A DNA stretch of 64,000 nucleotides from Atriophallophorus winterbourni (lineage: Eukaryota > Platyhelminthes > Trematoda > Plagiorchiida > Microphallidae). Position numbers and translations under genes: made by a program. Positions 34,431 through 45,849 of this stretch are shown one piece after another (positions within the stretch are counted from its first letter, which is position 1; each line of letters opens with the position of its first letter). Under the pieces are notes generated by a model. It had not been told where the DNA came from, did not search any database, and worked only from the letters and a program-made list of their open reading frames with translations. The stretch spans positions 1-64,000 of the forward strand of contig JACCGJ010013232.1 of the NCBI GenBank assembly GCA_013407085.1, in the 5' to 3' direction.

Positions 34431-37400
34431 GAAAAATATCATGCGATTTTGATGTACATCCACGCTCGACATCGACCGAAAGACGTCAACAACAACAAAT
34501 GTCATGAATTACATCCGCCAAAACTGACATTTTATCTAAATCCCTTTACAATTTCTCGCAACCTGCAGTAGAACCACCCCGCATCCAAATTTTCATATAT
34601 TCCGTGAACAGATACATTTTTGTTGTTATGAGTGAATGTAAATCTTTTATTTACAGCATCATATATCCTAGTGGAACTTCGCTGGTGGTTTTGTTCTCTT
34701 TAAACAACTTTAAATCTAATGAGTAGACGCGCAACCACAAGATAACTTAACCGTATATTCCTACTTGCATCGGTTTGGTAAGATTAGTACAGCCGATACC
34801 GAGGCATAATTCCAAATTCGTATTTTAAATTTGTGTATGTAGTGGACTGCAGATTTGAACACATTGTTCTTTATCGAAACTGTTACTTTTCAGGCATCGC
34901 TTTGTATATCTGAATAGAGTAAATCTACCTTTCGCAAGCTGTTAAAAGTTGTTGGAAGGCTATACCTTTTTCGCGCTTGAAACGCTCGGACGTTGTTGTA
35001 TTTCAACCATGGTCTATGAGATAAATTCCAAGTCACAAATGAGGATTGATCCTCGACGTTGCAATTCGCGATACTTGTCTGAAACAACCGGGTTTAGCCG
35101 ACGCTCATTAATCATAGTCGTTAATTGGTCCATTGATTATTCCAATCTCAATGTGTATGAAAGGGAATACTAATGAGGGTTGTTTGTTGAATAATTAAAT
35201 GTAAATTTGTGATGCTAACGCAGCATGGTTCAATGAGAATCGCAAATTGAATTCACTAAATTAAAGAGGTTGGAAAATTCGGAATATTTTGCTAGCGATC
35301 GCACGTTCTAGTTCGAGATACATTATTATTATTAGTGATTGAGTGAAACTCACATAAGACACTCCAAAAAGCTTTCTCGAATATTGACTCACCATTCATG
35401 GAAATAGATCCAATTTGGGGTATAATACTTGTTCATGAAGCTGACTATAATTCAGTATAAGTGAGTTATATCGAGGAATGTGTAAAATTTTAACTACAGT
35501 TCTTAGATTTTATCATTTACGGCTTTATTTTAACACGAAACACATTGTTTTCATGTGTGCAAAGCGTGTAGGAATATTGAAAAGTGGTTGTAGCGTATTT
35601 TTTCAAAAAAGAAACGGTGATCTCAAAAGGATGTAAATTAATTTCAATTTCTGCCTTGTGTTACTCGAACTCGATATCATTACCATATTTTTGACTAGCC
35701 AGGTAACTCAATAGAGTTCCTGCTTTATCATTCATTGGTGAACAGACGATGCTGCAGTTTGCGAAAGTTTACCAACATTTTTAAAATGAACTTGGAACCG
35801 TTACTTGATTGCTGTGATAAGTTATATTCTGTCGTTACTTAAATAAGATGCGGAAAGGGCATTATTAGTTATAAGATAAAACCGTTCCATTTGTTGCGTA
35901 TTATATGATTTTTAACTAGAGTTCGGTTGAAAGATGAGGTCAGGGTACCTTTTAAAGTTTCTTTCTATTTATTTGAGATCGGATTAGATTTTAACAAGAT
36001 AAAGCTTCCCAATCGAGAATGTTCATTGCGATTACATAAATATCCGTAATAACATCGCGTATTTTGCCAGTGTTGTTTTTGTTACCTTGTTACAAACAAA
36101 CATTAATGAGAAAGTTATTGCAATCTATTATTGGTGGAACTGAATTTATATTCCCTTTCTTGTTTTGCACAACCTTGCACGCTTTTCTTTTGTATCCTAT
36201 TGATAAGCTCTGTAAAACTGGATTTATTTGCTCTAGATCGTTACGAAGTTGACAATAGTTGACAATTTATGTGGCTTGTGCTGTATTTATTGCGATGTTA
36301 CGAGGGAACTTTGTTCATTCTTGCTATCGATCTTCTACCTTATATTCAGGGTCTGTGGATCGTATCTCCTCGCAAAAAATCAGTTTCGATAGTTCCAAAG
36401 CACATTTTAAATACACTAAAAATTGAGGTTTATTGTTAACAACATCACACATTACAACTGGAATTTTCCACCTTCAACTGCGTGCCAATTTGTCGACTAT
36501 TCAAAATATAAAATTGTGTAGGAAAAATACATCTCACGCACTCCACACTAACTAGGTATTATATAAGGAAAAAATTGACAGTTTATCACCTTAAACAAAT
36601 TGAATGTCCGTTCGTTTTCCTATATGCGCCTAGATCGCTTTTCATTATGTTTGGCTTCATTTCGCAAGAGTGTTTTTCCAAAATTATGGTAGACGGATTT
36701 TTAGTTGCACATAAGGTTATATGTTTCCCCTATTGAATCATAGTACATGCTCGAAATTCCATGCATAATCCATTAGCGTTTTGATGGGAATCCTTGATAA
36801 CTTTTGTTAAACTTATCTAACATCAATTGATCTTGATTCCGATCATAAGCTGTCACCGATGAAATTTTTCCATTTATTTCAAATATTTCCGAAATAAAAA
36901 TCGTTTTTGCGTACCCCATCATTGGAAATACACATATCCCCTTCTGAATTCAATTGAATGCTACTGCGTTGTGAATACTAAATGTGTTAATTTGTAAACC
37001 CATCGAACGTGTTAACCGATTTCATGCAAAATATATTTCTATATCCGATCGTTTTATTCACCTTCACACACTGCACTTTGTATCTAAAAGATGGATATAT
37101 GGGAGAATGCAAGCTTGCCTGCAAGAATATCTTACACCAACTATAATGCGATGATCTGAGTCGGCCGTCTATAATCTTCTAGCACGTTGTATTAATCGTT
37201 TTTTCAATCAACATAATGCTGAAAAATTTCAGTTTATTTTTCTAGGTTATTAACTTACCAAATACTATAACAAATTGCGCACGTGATGCAAACTGTGGTG
37301 TTGGCCATAAAATAATGTACCCAATTGTCTATGCTACATCAGGAAACGTTTTAAGTTAATTTGAATTATTGGAAGTGCGTCAAAGGTGGTGCAAAATCTT

Positions 37401-37433
37401 TAAATACTTATTATTATTATAGTTTAACTCAAG
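34431..37433. other. Long unassigned spacer
   Basis: About 3 kb of AT-rich sequence. All open frames are short and lack motifs. No repeat family from elsewhere in the window was recognised. Confidence 0.35.
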
Positions 37434-37664
37434 TTTCGTTTGCAACCCTAAACAAACCATCCGCATTGAATCTCCAGGCAGAACGCGTACCCCCATGTGA
37501 AACTCATCCGTTGTTGAACGTAGGAATGGCAATTTTATATTTCGCCAAATATTGCGATGCAAAACGGTTCTTTTTCAGCGAACACACCTTAATGGCATCA
37601 GATATTCTGGATCCTGCTGATGTCTACGTCGTCCCGGTAAAACAACCCATTCTGCTCGGCTCCC
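37434..37664 (+). CDS. Exon of unidentified protein-coding gene
   Basis: An open frame ending at a good donor (CTCCC|GTGAGT). With an acceptor at CAAG (37432-37433) the exon is 231 bp and starts and ends in phase 1. It encodes about 77 residues including NVGMAILYFAKYCDAKRFFF and ASDILDPADVYVVPVKQPIL. I do not recognise the family. It joins in phase to the exon at 41451. Confidence 0.4.
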
Positions 37665-39009
37665 GTGAGTGAGTTTTAAATTATTTGCCAACGTATCCGA
37701 GGCAGTATGCATTTTATGTCAAGATTCTCAACACCACTACGGATATCGATTAGAGTATTTCGGATGTGCCTGGACTTGTGTCTTTGATATTCTAGATCCC
37801 TTTTGTGCTCGAACAATGACTCTAAACATATCGTTAGTTTCGCAATTATTCGGTGCATTCACGCAAACAAACTTTCCCATACAGACTGATTCACTGGTTT
37901 AAAATTGGTGGTTCAGTAGCACGACTTGATGATATTTTTGTTAATTGAATGAACGCAATTCATTAAAACATACCAAAATCAATTCGTTTTACGCGCGAAT
38001 GTTGATGACAAATGTTTGGGTAAACTTTATTAAGTGGGGTGCAACAGGAGGTTCCATAAACTTTTTTAATATCAGACACAAAGCACATATGTGACGTTGA
38101 GACTAAGATCTCGTGCTATCTTGTGTTTTCTTTTATTTCAAATTAATCAGCGCGACTGCGATCGAGATTTCCAAGCAAAACATGACTGTTTAACCGTCAA
38201 TTCTATACTTTACGCAATCCATTATATATGTATTCCGCAACTCACATAATTTACATCGCTTTTTATTTCAAGTTAGTGTATAATGACATCGATGATAAAC
38301 TAATTTTCCCACCCGTTTTACATACTCTTATCATCAATGCAGTTATGCCCATCGCTTTTAACGTCTTTGCCAACATCGATATTGATCACGGTAAAAGTAC
38401 ACTGACATGCTTTTACCGAGGTTCATATCAAAAATGGAATCCATCAGCGTCCCGTGCTTTTTGCCATCGCAATTAGTGGTAATGTTGTGCTACTTACCCT
38501 ATCAGTCTGATGATGTAGGGAACAGATGAAATGGGAAGAGAGAGTTATTATGTATCCCGGTTGGAGGCAAGTAGCTAATGAACTCATTGAGTCATTCTTA
38601 CAAGGGAGATGGGATCAAATTAATCGTGTGCACTTCTTCCCTGGCTAGGTTGTTTGGATATAAGTTCCATGAGGTTCTCTCACTTAGTGCTAATTGCTTG
38701 CCTCTATGATGGAGAATCCGGTGCAGACTCCTAATGGACCTTTCAGTCTAATGAGGTAACCACTTAAGGTCTGACCATCGATTCGACGAGCTAGTGCGTC
38801 TGCTCCCCGCGCACCTACTGTCTGTCTGCGAATCCATCATGCGCATGCTGTGTAGACTGGCAGCTAGCTAGACGCAAATAACAATGCAGATGGTAAATAA
38901 ACAATTTTTGAAAGCCATGAGCGAGATATTAGTGCAAGTATTTTCGTCATTGAGATATTGAAAAGTATTTAGGCTTGGTGAAGTGAATGCAATTTAAACG
39001 TGATTCCTG
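37665..39009. other. Putative intron sequence, unassigned
   Basis: Between exon candidates. It contains a short IDHGKSTL peptide at about 38380 that resembles a GTPase P-loop but has no supporting context. Confidence 0.3.
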
Positions 39010-39066
39010 TTTGTACTGACACGCTTGGTCTGACAAGGCTTTTGGGTCACAAGCGAATGTTTACCG
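39010..39066 (+). repeat. Strongly decayed PLE terminal repeat / hammerhead
   Basis: GCTTGGTCTGACAAGGCTTTTG, then GTCACAAGCGAATGTTTACC, aligns with the PLE hammerhead (CTTGGTCTGACGAAGCTTCTG...GAAACGTTACC) but has core changes. Not expected to cleave. Confidence 0.35.
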
Positions 39067-39487
39067 AAAGCTGCTTAAAAATTTGCTTTTTATGTTTTTG
39101 CCATTGGTTGAGACTGTTACTTCCGGATCGCAGTGCGTATGCCTCGTTTTTGATACCGACCATGGATTTGCATCGCGCGAACAGGATGATCTCGAGCTCC
39201 GCATAGCGTTTCATAGGACTAAACGGTCCGATTTGGGTGGAAAATTATCTCCCGCATCGTTCACTGCGATAGGCATTACTCGGTCGGTGATGGACATTCG
39301 TACGCTGTCAGCGTGATCGAGGTTCCGCAACCGAGCGCACCATCTGCACTTCCCTGGCTTAAAAATGACGCTCCACAATGTACGTCCAGAGAGAGCGGTC
39401 ATAAGAAAGTTTTTTCAAATTTATATGGTCAAGATCAAGAGCTTTTGAATTATATCATGATAACAGGATAAAACCTGATCTTACTGT

Positions 39488-39529
39488 CTCCACCTGACGA
39501 CGGCAAACAGCCAGAAACCGGTAGTGGTG
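39488..39529 (+). ncRNA. Hammerhead ribozyme, first repeat of retrozyme
   Basis: Helix I CCAC (39490-39493) pairs with GTGG (39524-39527). CTGACGA is at 39494-39500. Stem II GGC/GCC (39502-39504 with 39510-39512) closes over AAACA, with a C-A mismatch at the first position. GAAA is at 39514-39517, and helix III is the self-complementary ACCGGT (39517-39522). The expected cut is after GTA at 39523. The weak stem II makes activity uncertain. Confidence 0.65.
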
Positions 39530-39728
39530 TGTAAGGGATGGGGATGTGAGCAACACATTACTTTGGTCATCCATAGCGCCTCGAGTGCTTGACCAAGAAT
39601 CACTTTGTGATTCTGTGTCTGAACATCGTGGTTCGTTGTACGAACCCTATATAACAGTTGGCATACAAGTATAATCTTGTTTACCTTTAATCCACTGTTT
39701 CAAGGCTCACTGAACCTGATCTTACTGT

Positions 39729-39770
39729 CTCCACCTGACGACGGCAAACAGCCAGAAACCGGTAGTGGTG
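39729..39770 (+). ncRNA. Hammerhead ribozyme, second repeat of retrozyme
   Basis: Identical to the first repeat, 241 bp downstream: CTGACGA at 39735-39741, expected cut after 39764. Confidence 0.65.
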
Positions 39771-39814
39771 TGTAAGGGATGGGGATGTGAGCAACACATT
39801 ACTTTAGGATAAAA

Positions 39815-41450
39815 TTATATTCGAATGCTTGAAGCAAATGTAACGAAGGACAATGGATATAGAAACTTTCTGGAAGGCTATATGAGATATTTCGATCAAG
39901 TTTTTGATTATGACTGGAATTTGCGAACGTGGTGCAGCGAATGGGAAGTATCTATGTGGAAAAAATTGATGGATCGATCACTTGAAACAAAGTAATGTTG
40001 CTGCTGCTCTGTATTGAAGCTATATTCTTCTGCACAAAGTCTTTTAAAAGAAGTGTTTAAAAAACAGCAGTTGAGCAATACGAAAGATGAAGTAAAACAC
40101 AAAATAATGTGCAGTGAGAAAACAGTTTAGGCTCAACGCTAATGCTTCTCCGATGGAAAGCTTAGGAAGAAACCTAATGAACTTTGACAACGATAGCAGT
40201 AAAATTGTGTATCCAGGATAGATGGTTGGAAATAGTGACACTGAGATAATTGCCAAATTTACTTGAAGCGTTTCTGCTTAGTAAGTTCTTACACTTAAGT
40301 CTAGACAATAGAAGATCACACCGGAAAGCCTAGTGTCGTTCGCCTAGCCATCATTAGTATTCAAACGTTGCACACCATTCTATGCTGTTTTACGCTTGTT
40401 GCAAACGCAGTCGGGCCCGAAATGAGCTAGTTTCATACTAATCAATATCAGCACAAATTAACTCCAGCGTTGTTTAGTCACGGGATGATGCGGTACATGA
40501 TCCAAATTTCGGACGTCTCTATTTCGAAATTCTTGAGATTAGTTTGAGGCTTGCTGGTACGTGGCAAGCCGATTGGAATGTATGTTTAATAAAATCTGAG
40601 TGCTATTTGGGATCTAGATGACTCTGGAGAACTTGACAACTTTGTTCATGGCAAGGCGATTGCTAATTAACACTGATTGTTGCATATTGAAGTTGCACTA
40701 AATATGCAACATGCATCTTAACTATTACACATAATAATATACATTTAATACTCCGCTTGGTGAATATATTCATAAATCACTACGAAATTTTTGTCTAGAT
40801 ACGCTTGATGTTATGTCAAGTTGAGCTAGTGAAATAAGTCCAGATGAAATACGGAAAATTGCATCAGGCTTAGCTACTGTTTTATGCAGGTGACCACATA
40901 GATAACAGCTTATCTTAAAACGTTTCTTACTTTTGGATTCAGACTTGTGTCAAAGTTTCAAAGGTTCACACGACGGTTTCCTCCGTTCTTTTCCTACCTC
41001 TGGAGCAACACGGTTACGAGTGAAATATATTCAACTGCTACAAGCCGCGCCATCTCTGAATTTACCCAGGGGTTAAAATCCGTATTTACATGCAGATCCA
41101 TCACACACACCACGACTGGTTTCGAGCTGGTAGTACTAAACGGGTAGGGGCAGGAAGTCCAGGATCCGCCTGCCATGAAACAATAGAGAAATGGTAAACA
41201 AGTTGAAATTTTAATCCACTGGTACGGACAAACTGTTTGAACACATGTTCCCACACACATGTGAATGGGGCTAAACGAAGGGCTTTGGAACAAAAATCCG
41301 TATTTGCCTGTATTTCCTCACTCACACACACCATGCCAGGTGTCTCTATATAGTCCGCGTGGACAACGTTAAAGTGTCAAGCACCAATGAAACCTTATAT
41401 GAGAAAAACCAGCGTTTCAAATTTGCCTAACTTTAATCAACCTTTTTCAG
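39815..41450. other. Putative intron sequence, unassigned
   Basis: AT-rich. No feature supported apart from the splice acceptor (CTTTTTCAG) ending at 41450. Confidence 0.35.
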
Positions 41451-41669
41451 AGGGAGCGGCCTTTTTCTTCACTGAGACATATCAACCGGACAATCACGAA
41501 CTTTTGCCACTTTCTTCCATCTTTCACGAAATGACAACGTGTGGTGCTGTTCCGTTAGTTTCAGACAGCGCAAACGTGACCCTAATTCGAAGCTTACAGC
41601 ACAATACCGTTGGTATCCGTATGTGCCAATTTCCGAACAAGAAAATATTTTACGATTGGGTGAAATCCG
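41451..41669 (+). CDS. Exon of unidentified protein-coding gene
   Basis: A polypyrimidine tract and CAG lie immediately upstream, and the donor G|GTAAGC follows at 41669/41670. The exon is 219 bp, phase 1 at both ends, open throughout. It encodes GAAFFFTETYQPDN, IFHEMTTCGAVPLVSD and NTVGIRMCQFPNKKIFYDW. The composition is protein-like and the splice sites are strong. The family is not recognised. It is compatible in phase with exons at 37434 and 51135. Confidence 0.45.
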
Positions 41670-44600
41670 GTAAGCTTTCCACGGTACATTCCTCGGTCTG
41701 ACTCAAATGTTGTAATAACTGATTTCAGGTGAACTCACTGTCGTTGTACAGATTCTGAGCGTCTTGAGGCCATACATAAAATGCAATCATGATGTTAATA
41801 AATAGTCAAGGAGATAAGGATAGAAAGATAAACTAAATGAAGGGAACGTGCCCATGTATCTATGACTTGTGCTAAATTGATTTGCATTTTCAGTGCAGGA
41901 TGTGGTCAACAAAATATTTGTATTCCTCATTAAATACCGAATCTCATAGAGCCCGAGACTATTATCGAGTTCTTAAAAATTAAACTGTAATAATAATATG
42001 ATTTCACTCACTGGACCCGGTGCCAGACGTTACAGTTAGCTTAAAACTATCTTCGGTACTTGTTTCTATACTTCAGTATAATGGGGAAAACAGTTCAATG
42101 TTCAATAGTTCGATCCAAGTTCAGACGCATTCACATGCCGTATCGTGATGTTGGTTGCTTTCACACGCCACATCAGTCGCTATTGAAAGGCGCCGACGAT
42201 CAGACGCTTTCTATAATGCACAATTATTATCGGCAGAAATGGGTTAAGAGGAGTCTGTAATGACAACGGTGCAATACACTGTGATTTAAACCAGGTTCAG
42301 TCATACACAATTCAGTTGTTGCTCTCATATCGTTCCGCTTCCCTGTTACGATCAAACTCGAGTGTGAAACAATCAATTCAATGAACAACAAAACTCAGTG
42401 CCCATAACTCAGAAATTTCATGGTACTAAAAGCGAGTAACTTAACGTAAACTAGATTATAATGATTAATGTAAACTGAAAGATAGAGTCATTTGAAGGTG
42501 ATGACATTTGAAGAGATTGTAGTGCATTTGGTGAGAAGTATCATTAAGGATAATAGTGATAAGTCGATCAAATGATATAAAATAATCTCAAAATTGTTTC
42601 TAGTATAATATCATAATGATGAAAGCTTGTGCGTGAAATAATCCTGATACAATATTGAAGCTACACAGAAACTTTCGAAGGAAGTGCAGGAAAGATAGAA
42701 GGTGAAAATTACAAAATACGAGGTAATATACAAAAGAAGATAAAGTGAGAAATCAATTTATGCTCAAAACCACGAGACGCAAAGCGTAGAAAGTGAGCCT
42801 ACTAACTTTGGTTGTTAGAAAATTAAGCTGATGTGGCCAAGTAAGATTGTCTAAAATGCTGAAGCCCAGCTACTTGACATGGTTCGTTCCTGTAATGTCT
42901 GGAAATTTAAGTCTGGATAACGAGAGAATATAACCGAATGAGTCGCGACCTTTACCACGCCGATTAGTGAAAACAACTTCCACATTTTTTGGAGATATGA
43001 AGACAGGCATCTCCCTTCTGCCCAGACTGTAATCCTATCTAAAGAAAACGAGAGCTGCTGCACATGCCATGACTACGTCGTATGCGTATTTATTTAACGA
43101 GAGCCGTGGAAGTGCAATAGATGTGCTGAATAGAGGGGCAGAAATAGAAACGCTGATTGAATCACCCATTTCGCAGTGAGTCACGAAGAAAAACGCACCC
43201 TGTTGAATTCAACGTCTTCAGATTCATCGCAAACATGTCAACATAACGTTTAACGCTCAATCGAATGGTTATTTCGTTCGCAACACCCATACTAAATTGA
43301 ATCACTCCCGGCTCGGCGAGTTAGTTTCATTTTTACGCTGGTAGATTGAACTAAATTTTCTTTTAAACGCACCAAATGTTTCCTAGCCTATTCGTTTAAA
43401 ACCAACGGACCAATAGCGTATTTTACACTTAAAAGCTGTACGTAAAAACGTACTTGGTGGACCATTCATTCCAACATGCCGTTTTTATTTGATGAATTAA
43501 ATTGCATTGTGCACAATCCATTCCAATTTCTGAATGCATTATTTCTATATTTTGAAGAGTGCGGTGCCAAATTCCGCGATATGATGTGCAAATTTCGCAG
43601 CTTGAACAGCTACATTGCGACGTTTGAACGAGATTTGAATTAAACTGGCAACTCCTTTCAATTGTCACACATTGAATTCCGATGTATCGAATTCGGTTCG
43701 CGCTTCTCACTATTTTGAGAAATAATTTTGTATTTTGATTCGAAGGAATTTTTCTGTGAATGAGGTTGTTCAAACTGCTGTGGACCAAGCGGTGGGGAGG
43801 GGGGCAAGTTTGTACAGTTCTACTCGCGCTGGACACTCATTCTCTAGATAGCCGGTTCGAGCACATGCAATACACATCTGAGTATGTGCTTAAGCTTACT
43901 TACTCCCCATAATCCGGTCTGGGTATCTTACATTTTTAATGAACAAACGCAATAAAACAATGCGATGTAGATTGATCATCAATGTACCGTTAATATCTAA
44001 CTTCATATCCGCTGGCTAAAATGTGTTTATTTATTTTAATTAATTGTAATTAACGGCGATGCTGTTATAATGCTTCATTACAAATTATCAGAGTTAAAAC
44101 AATCAATCTGACTATCTATGCTTCGAGTGAATCACAGATATGTGAAGTGCATGCTTATCATGGTTTTGGCAAATTCGTTTTTCCTGAGCTAGAATGGTAG
44201 GTTGCGAACATATTATCACGAAACAAGAGGACTTCATCCGAGCAATGAGACCAAATCAATAAACAGTTAAATAGATCGAAAATAAAATAGTTTAATTTTA
44301 CAGGCACACAAGACAACAATGTTGGTGCTTCTGAAGAAAGAAACCACGTTTTGTAATGAGATGTATGTGGACAATACTAAGCAACTCGATAATGAAATCG
44401 ATCCCATAAGTACCAATATTAAGCGAGGGGATCAATTTTGCTAAATTTCTACGGTTTTCGATTCAAATCGAAGAATTTCTGTAATACCTGTGCGCAGAAA
44501 CATTGACGAAGTTTATTTAATCCCCACATTCGAACAGTTGCTACACCTAAATAATGATAAGCAAATCCAATAAATAATGGTCTCCGTCTATTGGACCGCA

Positions 44601-45849
44601 AACGAGTGGAATTGACACAGCATAGGCAAGTTAATCCCTGTTGGCCAATTGCCTTGCCTAATTGGCTGGGCAAGGCTGATTGAGCTTTAAGGTCACGACC
44701 TTGGAGTGGTTACCACAAAGTGGGTGTGGGTGTAGTGCAGGGGCTGAACCGTACTTCTGGCAAAAGTCGCTGGAAAGACTTGTTAAGCTTAATACATTCT
44801 CGCGACGATTAAATTAAGTAACACCTTTGTGTAGAAATTTCAATACTAAATTTGATATGGTAGTAGTTGTGTGGTGTGTGGTGTGATTCTTTCAAAAGTT
44901 ATTTATTCATAGATTTATTCATAGGTGATATGCAGGTTAAAAGCTATGCGTTACAAGACTTACAAAAATGTACATCGGGTCGGATGGTAAAAAATATACC
45001 AAACCACGATTCAGCTGCAAAAAGGACAAGTTTATTAAATTGAAAAATGACTGCGATAGTCTAACACTCTTATCCAGTGATTGTAATCATATCACCTGCG
45101 TTACTTGTTGCTCGCGAAATAAAAGATTAACATTTGCTCTATGGGCTTCAGCTGTCACATAGGGTACAAATTAAATGAGACATTAAAGTGAACTAAGCTC
45201 AGGTTTTAATCTGGACAAGAATCACGAGTTGTTGTAAATGCAACCAAGACAACCACGCCTAAATATATTCAAGTAATACTTGCAAATGCTAATTAATAGC
45301 GGATTAAGTCAAGTGCCTCTATGCTGTTGACTTCCGTCGGTTGGTGGCGACTATGAATTAGATCATAACCGCATGTCGCTCTCATAATCTACGCATGACG
45401 AATCGGAAGTTGAAAAAATCCCTGTCGCAATGTTTAAAGGCAGTAAGGTAATTCAAGGTTTCTAATGGGATGAAAAGCACCAAGCTTAGCAATAATCATA
45501 GGATGGTGAACATTGAAATGTACATGTATAAAACAAGATAAGCGATTAGAGTAAACTGTATATAAGTATTCGGAGACGAATAATTCAATAAAAATTCGTT
45601 TAATTACGTTTTAAAGTCATGTAAGCTAGTGGAGTGAGTAGCGATGGAAGGCAAACTGTTCAAAGTAAAACAAACACGGACAGAATAAAATACCTACAGC
45701 TTAAGCGGGAATGGGTGTCACCAATGTATAATCATGAGTCCGATAATTCCTTGTATCTCTTCGCGTGACGCGTCCCTGTAAGTGGTGGTTTGGTGTCTGT
45801 AAAACTTTATAAACTAGTACAACGTCGCCTCTGAGTCGTCGATAGGAGA
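41670..45849. other. Putative intron sequence, unassigned
   Basis: About 4.2 kb of AT-rich sequence. Short open frames only; no repeat family recognised. Confidence 0.35.

Larger units (their letters stand above)
39465..39814 (+). mobile_element. Retrozyme-like element: two hammerhead repeats with 9-bp target duplication
   Basis: The 9-mer AGGATAAAA flanks the insertion exactly (39465-39473 and 39806-39814). The 332-bp insert begins and ends with an identical 91-bp direct repeat (39474-39564 and 39715-39805), each carrying a hammerhead core. The 150 bp between them contains two perfect hairpins: AGAATCAC/GTGATTCT (39596-39614) and GGTTCG/CGAACC (39630-39646). The repeat period is 241 bp, so cutting at both ribozymes would release a 241-nt RNA. 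There is no ORF. This matches the known organisation of retrozymes (small non-autonomous hammerhead retroelements that circularise). It lies within the candidate intron 37665-41450. Confidence 0.8.

Noticed and set aside
38370..38410. IDHGKSTL peptide resembling a translation-factor GTPase P-loop
   Set aside because: Neighbouring residues do not match any elongation factor, and the frame has no further motifs; chance or too decayed to call.
38500..38535. CTGATGATG...GAAAT as a possible hammerhead
   Set aside because: No stem II pairing and no helix III or cut-site pattern.
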